Counted from the stretch's first letter, positions 19,309 through 27,795 are shown. The stretch: 36,765 nucleotides of DNA from Oscillospiraceae bacterium (GCA_009777415.1 WRLX01000005.1:1-36765); one strand, 5' to 3'. The notes: generated by a model not told the origin, from the letters alone. A program made the numbers and translations.

Positions 19309-20457
19309 TTATACCATAATATTTGATTCACCAAGTACCTGTTTCAACGATAATTTTTCAACCACACCATTAGAACGCTTAATTTTTGTTTTCCATTTAT
19401 AGTCATCTTTTGAGGTGGGGGCGCCACGTACAAATTCAGATGCAGCGAGTAAACGGGGAAAGGGTATATCTACGAGTAATTCATAATCATTTGAAATTTT
19501 GCCTTCCGTTTTCATCCGATTTCTTAATTCTAAGGTACGCTGACAGTTTTGCGAAAAACTCTCAGATACAGAAGAGGCAATTTTACTCCCTTTAAGCACA
19601 GTGAAGCCCTCTGAGTCTCTATGCAGAATTCCTTTTGCAAAAAGACCACGTTTTCCTTCTATAAAAAATACGCAACGTGTTAATTCCTCTATGTTTGTCG
19701 GCATTACATTATCGGATAAATTAGAACTACAACGAAGCATAGGGTTTCTTGTATCAGAGTTTGTTGCATTCGTTATGCTTTGATTTATCATAATTGATTG
19801 CGAAGGCGGGGCAGTGAACTCACCCTGTGATTCTATTACTACGTTAAAATCGTTAATAGCCTCATCAAATTCATCAGAACAGTATCTGGAGGCAAAATAC
19901 TCTCTAAGTAATCCGGTTATAAAATCAGATGTCAAACTTTGCCTTATGCGTTCAACATTTCGGGTAAACTTAATAAATCTCTTAACTGACGTTTCTGAGA
20001 AGCTACCTTTACTAAACAATTCAACAAACTTAATGCCGGTAGCACTATTTTGTTTAAACTCTATTTCAACATAATCTTGTTCATCATCATCCCTACCATA
20101 AACAAAATTGTAAACGTAGAGCCTTTTACAAATAAGAATTCCTGTAGATGTCCTGCCCCTACTATTTGTTAAATAGTCAAGAAGTTGTTGCACCATTTGA
20201 TTATTACGTTCTTTATTGTGACATTTAAGTTCGACAAAATATAATGGCACATCACCATTGAGTATGGCAATATCGACAGGAAAATTTGATGTACATATCG
20301 GAAGTCTGTACTGGCGACGGACTTCATTATGATACTCATAACCTAAGTAAGTTTCAAAGGCTCTTTCCCATGCTCCTTGCAAAACCGAAAGCTCGCCGTC
20401 ATTAAAATGCCGTGTGTGCAATTCAGCCAACTGATTCCATTTTTCTATTGCAGTCAT
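19309..20457 (-). CDS. Protein with N-terminal HsdR-N/PD-(D/E)XK-like nuclease fold and C-terminal DUF4357-like domain
   Basis: VDIAILNGDVPLYFVELKCHNKERNNQMVQQL (D..ExK motif); C-term FAKGILHRDSEGFTVLKGSKIA; SD AGGAGG. Confidence 0.65.
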   Translation of the reverse strand: MTAIEKWNQLAELHTRHFNDGELSVLQGAWERAFETYLGYEYHNEVRRQYRLPICTSNFPVDIAILNGDVPLYFVELKCHNKERNNQMVQQLLDYLTNSRGRTSTGILICKRLYVYNFVYGRDDDEQDYVEIEFKQNSATGIKFVELFSKGSFSETSVKRFIKFTRNVERIRQSLTSDFITGLLREYFASRYCSDEFDEAINDFNVVIESQGEFTAPPSQSIMINQSITNATNSDTRNPMLRCSSNLSDNVMPTNIEELTRCVFFIEGKRGLFAKGILHRDSEGFTVLKGSKIASSVSESFSQNCQRTLELRNRMKTEGKISNDYELLVDIPFPRLLAASEFVRGAPTSKDDYKWKTKIKRSNGVVEKLSLKQVLGESNIMV

Positions 20458-20489
20458 TTTATTTCCTCCTAAATTTCTCTAACATAGAC

Positions 20490-20518
20490 ATCATACCATA
20501 AAATCCCTCCATTTTCAA
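20490..20518 (-). promoter_or_regulatory. Promoter for 19309..20457
   Basis: Minus strand TTGAAA-N17-TATGAT. Confidence 0.5.
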
Positions 20519-20606
20519 GCGGTTTTGATAAATTATTTGCTTTGAAAAGAATCCCTCTCTACCACTCCGCTAAACAACATCACAATCATTTCGCCTCACA
20601 GAAAAA

Positions 20607-20630
20607 AACCACTTCAAAAACGAAGTGGTT
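20607..20630 (-). terminator. Terminator hairpin with T-run on minus strand
   Basis: AACCACTTC-G-TTTTT-GAAGTGGTT followed by TTTTT on minus strand. Confidence 0.65.
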
Positions 20631-20727
20631 TCTGTTAAATGAGATTGTCGAGTAAGCCGCTCTATGTACACACGCCGTGAGCAAGTTCGGTTTTATCAAA
20701 AGTCACATCGTATGGTTTAAAAGCGAT

Positions 20728-20946
20728 TCAAAAGTTCACAATTTTCCATAAAGCTACCGCAATACAAATTGCACTGCTTCCCAACAAGACAGTCAAGCTC
20801 CAAACTTTTTTACCCATTTTTTTCTTTAGCAACACGCACCCCGTTGCAACACCGACTATCGGTAAAACATAAACCGCAACAAGTAAAAACAGATTAATAA
20901 CCAAAAAGGACACCGTTAAAATAAACTCTCCCATTTTTATGACCAT
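20728..20946 (-). CDS. Small membrane protein, unknown
   Basis: Two hydrophobic helices; exact start uncertain (20991/20946/20934). Confidence 0.45.
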   Translation of the reverse strand: MVIKMGEFILTVSFLVINLFLLVAVYVLPIVGVATGCVLLKKKMGKKVWSLTVLLGSSAICIAVALWKIVNF

Positions 20947-21005
20947 GCCTTCCCGGAGTACAAAGACTCCATAATAAGTTTTAAAAATCAATCATGTCAC
21001 AAAAC

Positions 21006-21040
21006 CAAAACAAAGCACGGCAAATCCGGGCTTTGTTTTG
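21006..21040 (-). terminator. Hairpin, plausibly the original terminator of the tRNA-fMet unit before element insertion
   Basis: CAAAACAAAGC-13nt-GCTTTGTTTTG perfect 11-bp stem; T-rich TTTTGGTTTTG on minus side. Confidence 0.4.
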
Positions 21041-21135
21041 CAACCTTTTTACATTCGTCAAGCTCGAAAGCGCAAGCAAAGCCTGCCCTTGTCGAGCTCG
21101 TGTTTGGCATTGCGGGAGTCTGGGTTGTACCGTGT

Positions 21136-21366
21136 TTACAATGTGTGTGCCTTTGCCGCTTGTGGCACTAAATAAGGTGTAATGTAAGAACATGGCACAA
21201 CACGAGAGGATATATAGCGGTCTAACCATTTTTCGCTCCTCCTAAGTTCTTCGTCCATGTCAAAATGAGGAACAAAAGGAGTGCGTGGTTTTTCAAGACC
21301 AATCGCCAATCTTTCGGCGGCTTCATCGGATAATACTATCCTCTTATAGAAAGTTTCGGTTGCCAT
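21136..21366 (-). CDS. Small conserved-looking protein, possibly antitoxin-like
   Basis: MATETFYKRIVLSDEAAERLAIGLEKPR; GGAGGTG SD 8 nt upstream of ATG 21366. Confidence 0.5.
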   Translation of the reverse strand: MATETFYKRIVLSDEAAERLAIGLEKPRTPFVPHFDMDEELRRSEKWLDRYISSRVVPCSYITPYLVPQAAKAHTL

Positions 21367-21545
21367 GTGCAACACCTCCATTCTTTGCTCTTTACATTTT
21401 ATCATAACTATGTTTAATTGTCAAGTGAAAATTTTGGATTTTTTAAAATGACACGAGAAATAGTGTCGGCAGGGCTGAGAAGAGAAATGTATCGCCTTGT
21501 AAAAGTATCGACAATGATACGTTTTTACTTGCTTGAAAGAAAAAG

Positions 21546-21580
21546 AAATACTGCCTATCGGGAATTGATAGGCAGTATTT
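21546..21580 (-). terminator. Terminator of the hydrolase gene
   Basis: AAATACTGCCTATC-7nt-GATAGGCAGTATTT perfect 14-bp stem, followed by CTTTTTCTTT on minus strand. Confidence 0.7.
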
Positions 21581-21641
21581 TCTATACGACTTAATCCTTT
21601 AAACAATCACCAAACACTCAAAACATCCCCGGTGGCAGTTG

Positions 21642-24125
21642 TTATTTCATGCCAAAATACGAAGGCGGATTAACCCTTGTGCCGTTGATGCGAAGTTCGA
21701 CATGAAGATGTGGACCAGAACTGTTTCCAGTATTACCAGAATATCCAATAATATCGCCCTTTTTTACAGCTTTACTACCAAGATTTAATGTGCCACTACT
21801 TCCTGACTGTTTTTTAGTCCGAGAACTCGGAATCGTTAAAGACACGCCTTTAAAACTGTTAAGGTGGGCATATATTGAAGTCGCACGACCATTTGATTCG
21901 GTGAATTTAATGTAATTAGCATAAGACGTAAGATAACGAGTTCCGCTTATTGTAGTAAACGCTTGATAAAAAGTAATCTTGCCGTCTGCAGGAGCATAAA
22001 TCGGTGTACCTATTGGTGCTGATATATCATGAACAAAACCATTTTCCTTCCATGCGCTGAAATTTTGACCAGTTTGAATGGGGGCTATATATTGTCCCTG
22101 TATTAGTTTAGATGTATTATTATCTGTAACCGTTATACTCACCGACTTTGAAGCTGACTTAGTTCCGCTTGCCGCAACAGCAGTTACAATGAATGTGTAA
22201 TTACCGGCAGGAGCTTTTGTGCTTGCTGTAAAAGTTTTACCGTCGCTACTTCTGCTCATTGTAACATACTTGCCGTTGCCGTCTTTTAAGGCAAATTCCA
22301 TACGTGCCGCAGCGATATTGGTTTTAGCTGTGAAAGCAATGCTCTCATTTGCAGTAAATTTGGTTTTATTTGTCGTGAACGAGGTAATAGTGAGGCGGTT
22401 TTCTGTTTGCTTGCATCTTGAACAGGTTCTCTTGTCATTTGACCACGTTCCCCAATTATGACCTAACTTTGCAATAGATTTCGTTTCAGTAGCACCGCAG
22501 GAGCATTTCCGTTGCTGTTGCCCGTCTGCCGTGCAGGTCGCCGATTTTGTGGTTGACCATGAACCATAACTGTGGGCATGGGAAACGGATTTCATAAACA
22601 AATCAGCTTCCTCTTTTCTGCGTGTAACCAATCCCTGCAAAGTTGTACCGTTGCTTTTAACATACAGACCAAAAACACGAGTTGCTTCGGATTTAGTGTA
22701 TTTTCCATTTTTAACAAAACTCTGCATACTCGGCGCTACACCGGAACCTACCCACGCACCAGTTCCTAAATTATAGGTAAACGAAACAAGTGCATCGAAC
22801 TGATTTTGGTTGAGCTTTATTTTATTATTGTTGAGAAATGTGTTTACCGCATTCTGATATTTTATCACGTCGTTTCTCAAAAGTTCTTCCGCAGTCGCTG
22901 TTGTTATGATCATTCCTTTGGGTACACCAGAGCAATAATGCCCATACCCAATCGTGTAATATTGTTCGGAAGATACTGGCTTATACGCGACTAATTTCAA
23001 TCCTTCAAAGCGCTTGATTAAATTAAACCCCGCTGAACTCAGCTTCATTCCTGAAACTTCTGAAGGCTTTGTGTGTGAATGCCTATTTGTTGCAATTTTG
23101 TCGATTACACGAGTTTCTGCCTTGCTACATCTTGAACAAGTCCTCGTGTCCACTCCCGTGGCGGAAGTTGTGGCAGCTTTTGTCACTTTCCACGCTCCCC
23201 AATTATGACCTAACTTTGCAATAGGTTTCGTTTCAGTAGCACCACAGGAACATTTCCGTTGCTGTTGTCCGTCTGCCGTGCAGGTTGCCGCTTTTGTGGT
23301 TGACCATGAACCGTAGCTATGGGTATGTGGGTTGCTTGGTGTGCGAGTTTCTGTTTGCTTGCATCTTGAACAGGTTCTCTTGTCATTTGACCACGTCCCC
23401 CAATTATGACCTAACTTTGCAATAGATTTTGTTTCGGTAGCACCACATGAGCATTTCCGTTGCTGTTGTCCGTCTGCCGTGCAGGTCGCCGCTTTTGTGG
23501 TTGACCATGAACCATAACTATGGGTATGTGGCTTGATTTTAGAATTGTAATCGCTCGTTAGAACAAATCCATATTTCCATGCCCGTGAACCGGCGGATTT
23601 AGCGCTATAAATGATTGCGGTGTAACTGCCGGAAGTACCGACTTTATAAACGGTATCGCCTTTTTCGGCGAAGCCGTAGGATTTGCCGCTTGTGTTGTAA
23701 TATGTGGTTGCTTTACCTGCGGATGTTACTTTTTCCGAAGGTGCGGACACGCTGATTAAATCGCTCCGTTTAATAAATCCGGTGCGCAAACTGCTTGATA
23801 CAGGATACAGCAACTGAATATAACTCGAATTAAACTTGATAATCCGACAAACATCTCCCGACCATATTTCAGCTGCGTAGGATTGAGCGGGGCTACTTGT
23901 TCCACGGGTTTTAAGTGCGCTGTCCCTGTACACAGGGATTTTTTTGGTTGCTGTAAACTCACAATAGGAACTTGAGCTTACACTCGGGAACGATACCGAT
24001 GATGCCTCCACGGAAAGCGAGAGGTTTAATGGCTCAATTATAGGTATGTAGCCTGTGACACCTCCGACGGCAATTGCGACGGCAAGCAAAATGCTTAACC
24101 CTTTTCTCATGATAGTTGTTTTCAT
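21642..24125 (-). CDS. Secreted bifunctional cell-wall hydrolase: Cys-rich repeats, GH24 phage-type lysozyme, C-terminal M23 (LytM) peptidase
   Basis: Signal; LIKRFEGLKLVAYKPVSSEQYYTIGYGHY (GH24); GDIIGYSGNTGNSSGPHLHVELRINGTRVNP (M23); repeated HSYGSWSTTKAATCTADGQQQRKCSCGATETK; SD AGGAGGG. Confidence 0.9.
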   Translation of the reverse strand: MKTTIMRKGLSILLAVAIAVGGVTGYIPIIEPLNLSLSVEASSVSFPSVSSSSYCEFTATKKIPVYRDSALKTRGTSSPAQSYAAEIWSGDVCRIIKFNSSYIQLLYPVSSSLRTGFIKRSDLISVSAPSEKVTSAGKATTYYNTSGKSYGFAEKGDTVYKVGTSGSYTAIIYSAKSAGSRAWKYGFVLTSDYNSKIKPHTHSYGSWSTTKAATCTADGQQQRKCSCGATETKSIAKLGHNWGTWSNDKRTCSRCKQTETRTPSNPHTHSYGSWSTTKAATCTADGQQQRKCSCGATETKPIAKLGHNWGAWKVTKAATTSATGVDTRTCSRCSKAETRVIDKIATNRHSHTKPSEVSGMKLSSAGFNLIKRFEGLKLVAYKPVSSEQYYTIGYGHYCSGVPKGMIITTATAEELLRNDVIKYQNAVNTFLNNNKIKLNQNQFDALVSFTYNLGTGAWVGSGVAPSMQSFVKNGKYTKSEATRVFGLYVKSNGTTLQGLVTRRKEEADLFMKSVSHAHSYGSWSTTKSATCTADGQQQRKCSCGATETKSIAKLGHNWGTWSNDKRTCSRCKQTENRLTITSFTTNKTKFTANESIAFTAKTNIAAARMEFALKDGNGKYVTMSRSSDGKTFTASTKAPAGNYTFIVTAVAASGTKSASKSVSITVTDNNTSKLIQGQYIAPIQTGQNFSAWKENGFVHDISAPIGTPIYAPADGKITFYQAFTTISGTRYLTSYANYIKFTESNGRATSIYAHLNSFKGVSLTIPSSRTKKQSGSSGTLNLGSKAVKKGDIIGYSGNTGNSSGPHLHVELRINGTRVNPPSYFGMK

Positions 24126-24146
24126 AACGTAACCCTCCTAAATTTC

Positions 24147-24182
24147 GGCTTATCCGTAAAGGTACACCTTTACGGATAAGCC
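24147..24182. repeat. Left recombination-site candidate (17-2-17 palindromic site)
   Basis: GGCTTATCCGTAAAGGT-AC-ACCTTTACGGATAAGCC; central 20 bp is the exact reverse complement of 24281-24300. Confidence 0.7.
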
Positions 24183-24232
24183 CTATCTGTAAAAATAATC
24201 CGAAAAATTTTTACATTTTTAACAAAAAATGC

Positions 24233-24261
24233 TTGACACGTTGAGAATTATGTGGTATAAT
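24233..24261 (+). promoter_or_regulatory. Perfect sigma-A promoter inside the putative invertible segment, pointing away from the hydrolase gene
   Basis: TTGACA (24233-24238), 17-nt spacer, TATAAT (24256-24261), extended -10 TGG, A/T-rich upstream. Confidence 0.8.
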
Positions 24262-24276
24262 GACGAGAAATAAACT

Positions 24277-24304
24277 GGTTCGTAAAGGTGTACCTTTACG
24301 AACC
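24277..24304. repeat. Right recombination-site candidate (13-2-13 palindromic site)
   Basis: GGTTCGTAAAGGT-GT-ACCTTTACGAACC. Confidence 0.7.
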
Positions 24305-24913
24305 ACGCTTTTTACCCCGTTTAGCCCGTTCTTCCCTCAAAAGCTGATAAAATTTAGTCTTCTTCAAGCCTGTACGCTCCAAAGCCGTCTCAAAACGGAT
24401 TCCCCCACGCTCCCAAAGTTTAACGACTTCGACGAAGTTATCGGGACACCTTTTCGGAGGACGACCAAGATGAACCCCACGTTTCCGAGCCGCTGAAATG
24501 CCCTCCGCCTGCCGTTTACGAATGTTATCCCTCTCGCTGTGTGCCATAAAAGACAGGATTTGCAGAAATAAATCAGCAATAAGCGTTCCGATAAGGTCTT
24601 TGCTGATACGAGTATCGAGCAAGGGAATATCTATAACGACAATATCAATCCCCTTTTCTTTCGTAAGAAATCGCCATTGATTCTGAATCTCTTCATAATT
24701 TCTGCCAAGTCGGTCTATACTCTTTATATATAGGAGGTCTCCTCGCTTGAGTTTCCTAACAAGTTCAGTATAGGCGGGTCTTTGAAAATCCTTACCGGAT
24801 TGCTTGTCTAAGTAGATGTTGTCGGGAGGAATCCCTAATTCTCTCATAGCGATAAGTTGCCTGTCCTCACACTGGTCTACGGTGGACACCCTGATGTAAC
24901 CGTAAGTTTTCAT
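24296..24913 (-). CDS. Small serine recombinase (resolvase/invertase family)
   Basis: MKTYGYIRVSTVDQCEDRQ; KSIDRLGRNYEEI; C-terminal HTH. Confidence 0.92.
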   Translation of the reverse strand: MKTYGYIRVSTVDQCEDRQLIAMRELGIPPDNIYLDKQSGKDFQRPAYTELVRKLKRGDLLYIKSIDRLGRNYEEIQNQWRFLTKEKGIDIVVIDIPLLDTRISKDLIGTLIADLFLQILSFMAHSERDNIRKRQAEGISAARKRGVHLGRPPKRCPDNFVEVVKLWERGGIRFETALERTGLKKTKFYQLLREERAKRGKKRGS

Positions 24914-24950
24914 GCAATAATGCTCCTTTGCTATTACTATAAATGTTCAC

Positions 24951-24987
24951 ATTGCCATAATTACCGCAGTCTAACAATTATGGCAAT
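24951..24987. repeat. 12-bp inverted repeat between the ATPase stop and the recombinase start
   Basis: ATTGCCATAATT-13nt-AATTATGGCAAT. Confidence 0.6.
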
Positions 24988-26098
24988 CTGGCAATCTGAC
25001 AAACCATTGCCGCCCTTTCTGGAACGACACAACCCCGATTGCTTTCTTCACCCGATTATACGTCCGCTCGGAAATGCCCTCGCCACCACAGACAACGCTC
25101 CTCAACTCCTCGGACAGCATTTCACCGCCATTATCGGCAAGCACTTCTTGAATAACACTCTCGGCATAATCGGATTTATCGGCGGGTCTGCCACGCTCAC
25201 TGCTCCTTGAATATTGCTCACGAATCAAATCCTTAGCGGTCACATCATGACTGACCCCTGCCCACGAGAACCCCGTATCCGGGTCAAGGTCGAACAGATC
25301 CGCAGGGGGAATACCCGGCACGATGTTCGCCTTTGCCGACAGCACCTCCAACTTTCGCATGACAGGGTGAATCTCGTTGACACGGTGGAAATCCACCCCG
25401 GCACCGATGAAATTCTGAATCGGGTCAAAAATCACCAACACAGGCTTGATACGCTCCAACAGCAACGGCAGTCGCTCGTCTGCGAACGTCAACGGCTCAC
25501 TATCGGGATTCTCGAAATGCACTCGCTTCAAGTCAACTCCCATTTTCTGCAATCTCGGAACGGTGGTGTATGCGGGACTGTCATCGCTGTTGAAAATAAT
25601 GTCACCGCCGTGAACGCAGTCACTCATCAAACCGTCGGGAGTTGGGAGCTTACCGTCGGAATTAGTCACGGCGGCGGTAATCGCCCCGGTTAGGAAAGAC
25701 TTCCCTGCATCGGGTAATCCTTGGAAACTCGACAGCATACCCAACGGGATAAAGTTCTCCATAATCCACTCAATTTTCTTAGGGACAATATCGGCGGCAC
25801 AGATGAGTTCGCCCCCGACACGTTGCCCCTTTAACACCTTAACAACATCTTTGAAAGAGTTATTATACACACCATTATTCTCGATTTTCTTGACAAATTC
25901 CGATATTTCCGAATCCTCGCAATTTGCATGGAACACGGCAGGGATAAACCCCGCCTTTTTCAAACCGACAAAAATCTCTCGAAAAATATCGTTAGTGAAT
26001 AATCCCTCGTCAAGGTTTTGCAGCTCACCACGTTCCAACAAATCCGCATGAAATGTAAGTATAGACGAAATCACGTCTAATTGTAAATTGTCTGTCAT
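24971..26098 (-). CDS. RepA-like/AAA_25 replicative ATPase, apparently internally deleted
   Basis: Walker A GLPDAGKSFLT, Walker B PVLVIFDPIQNFIGAGVDFHRVNE; LDPDTGFSWAG follows too early. Confidence 0.7.
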   Translation of the reverse strand: MTDNLQLDVISSILTFHADLLERGELQNLDEGLFTNDIFREIFVGLKKAGFIPAVFHANCEDSEISEFVKKIENNGVYNNSFKDVVKVLKGQRVGGELICAADIVPKKIEWIMENFIPLGMLSSFQGLPDAGKSFLTGAITAAVTNSDGKLPTPDGLMSDCVHGGDIIFNSDDSPAYTTVPRLQKMGVDLKRVHFENPDSEPLTFADERLPLLLERIKPVLVIFDPIQNFIGAGVDFHRVNEIHPVMRKLEVLSAKANIVPGIPPADLFDLDPDTGFSWAGVSHDVTAKDLIREQYSRSSERGRPADKSDYAESVIQEVLADNGGEMLSEELRSVVCGGEGISERTYNRVKKAIGVVSFQKGRQWFVRLPDCHNC

Positions 26099-26110
26099 GT
26101 AGACCTCCTG

Positions 26111-27553
26111 CTATAATTTTGGTTTAGCGAACCGCACCTGCGGAACAACCACATCAATCCGCTTTTGAATACTATCACTAATCCCAACTTCCGTCTGTGC
26201 CATATCCGCAAGGTCGGGGTGACCGTCCTCACGCAACCACCGCACCGCACAATCTCGAATACCTTTAATAACGCTACGGTTCTCGGAGTTTTCCAACGTC
26301 CCCAACGCACAGACCACATCGGCGAACCCTGTATTAGAATTGAGGTTTAGCTGTTTGAGTTTAGCAATTTCCTTGTCTTTATCGGCTTTTTCTTTGAGCA
26401 AACTTGCATTTTTACTGCTCAAATCGGCATTGGCGCGATTTAAAGTGTCATTTCTTTCTTTTTCAATCTTGACCTCTGAAAGCCTTTGTTGAGCGGCTTT
26501 CTCCAAAGCAACACGCATTTCCTCTTTGAGTTTGTCGGTCGTCTCTTTCTTTTCCTGCGTCAACTCCCGAATCCGCCTTGTCGCCCATTCATGGCTTTTA
26601 TTGAGGTTGAGTTGCTGTTTATAGAGGTCGTTGACTTTCATGCGTTCCTGTTCGCAGTCGCTTTTTGCCTGACGAACATCAAGCCATTCCGTCTTCGCCC
26701 AATCCTCGTACATTTTAGCTGACTTTTCAAGTTTATCAATATTCTCGATTTTGTCCTTATTCACTCGAAAAGCCTTAGACTGCTCCTGCATTAACGCATA
26801 CTTGTCGGGCGGGACAGATATGTTCTTACCGATAAGACTTTTAGTGCCGATATTGCTGACATCATCGATTGCAACAGCTAAATCCTCGTAGTGCTGAACT
26901 CCCGCCTGCAAGTTCTTTTTCTTTTCAACCAAGCCATCAACCTCGCTCTTGAGTTTCAGAGCCTTAATCGACAAATTCCCCTCTTTAGTCGCACCGTTGA
27001 TTATACCAACTTCAAAACCGAAATGTTCATATAAATGCTTTTCAAGGTCTTTATGGAACGTGAGCAAATCACCTTTACTGATTGCTTCTTTCGCTGACAC
27101 TTTCGGTTTCCCCGACTTCTTATCGGCGACCACGGGAACAAAGGCATAGTGCATATGCGCGGATTTTTCGTCTAAGTGGACGTAAGCGGAAATTACGTTC
27201 TGTTCGTTGGATTCGTCACCGCCATAACGGGTATTGAGGAACTCATATGTCTTCTCGAAAAACTCCCGGCTGCGTTCTTTCGGAAAATCCTTAGGTTGTG
27301 TCACCACCCACGATACCATGACATTCACGTCTTTTCGATTCAAACACTTGACCTCGGAACATCGTTGATTGATAAACTCAATCTGATTTTTTAGACTTCG
27401 CTGTGGGGCGAGGTTATAATTTAGATGTGTCTTCGTGAGGTCTATATCCTCATTCCCGAACTTGACGTACTCGCCGTCCTCTTTCTTTTTCCGCTCGTAG
27501 TGTTGGCAGAGTTGCCCAACTGCCGAACGTGCATATTTATTCATATGTGCCAT
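26111..27553 (-). CDS. MobV-type (Mob_Pre) relaxase
   Basis: MNKYARSAVGQLCQHYERKKKE; LTKTHLNYNL; VISAYVHLDEKSAHMHYAFVPV; coiled-coil C-term; SD AGGAGG upstream of ATG 27553. Confidence 0.85.
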   Translation of the reverse strand: MAHMNKYARSAVGQLCQHYERKKKEDGEYVKFGNEDIDLTKTHLNYNLAPQRSLKNQIEFINQRCSEVKCLNRKDVNVMVSWVVTQPKDFPKERSREFFEKTYEFLNTRYGGDESNEQNVISAYVHLDEKSAHMHYAFVPVVADKKSGKPKVSAKEAISKGDLLTFHKDLEKHLYEHFGFEVGIINGATKEGNLSIKALKLKSEVDGLVEKKKNLQAGVQHYEDLAVAIDDVSNIGTKSLIGKNISVPPDKYALMQEQSKAFRVNKDKIENIDKLEKSAKMYEDWAKTEWLDVRQAKSDCEQERMKVNDLYKQQLNLNKSHEWATRRIRELTQEKKETTDKLKEEMRVALEKAAQQRLSEVKIEKERNDTLNRANADLSSKNASLLKEKADKDKEIAKLKQLNLNSNTGFADVVCALGTLENSENRSVIKGIRDCAVRWLREDGHPDLADMAQTEVGISDSIQKRIDVVVPQVRFAKPKL

Positions 27554-27608
27554 TTCTGTACCTCCTGTACTTATTACTTCTGCGACCCCCGCCCCACCAA
27601 ACCGACGT

Positions 27609-27795
27609 GAAATTACAGCCCATGTCGGGGCAGTAATTTCCCTGCTTGCCGTGATTTTCAGACTGCATTGCAGTCCCGAAAACACTCCAAGCCGCTGTGG
27701 TGGAGCAAGTTATACCATTTTTTCAAAATGGAACTTGCCAAAGAGGGTGCGAACCCTCTCTGGACTCTCCCGTGAGAATGAGGGGACACCCCTCA
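27609..27795. other. Cluster of inverted repeats upstream of the relaxase (oriT candidate region)
   Basis: GAAATTAC-A-GCCC-6nt-GGGC-A-GTAATTTC; GCAAGTT..CCATTTT-TTC-AAAATGG-AACTTGC; AGAGGGT-GCGA-ACCCTCT; TGAGGGG-ACA-CCCCTCA. Confidence 0.4.

Noticed and set aside
20641-20727. Possible small RNA between terminator and small membrane protein gene
   Set aside because: No own promoter or family recognized; most simply the 3' UTR of 20728..20946.
20994-21182. Plus-strand ORF MSQNQNKARQIRALF... as an independent gene
   Set aside because: Better explained as attL junction sequence: its tail is the alternative integrase C-terminus in frame with 30483.
22219-22461. Plus-strand ORFs antisense to the hydrolase and to most long minus-strand genes
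   Set aside because: No SD, no recognizable domains, overlap strong coding ORFs with signal peptides/catalytic motifs; typical shadow ORFs.
22400-23530. Regularly repeated sequence that could look like a CRISPR-like array
   Set aside because: Repeats are ~170 bp, in frame, and encode Cys-rich protein modules; no short repeat/spacer structure.
24147-24182. Left palindrome as an ordinary terminator only
   Set aside because: No T-run on the minus-strand side, lies in the 5' leader of the hydrolase, and shares an exact inverted 20-bp core with the right site; the terminator-only reading does not explain the matched sites or the outward promoter, though it is not excluded.
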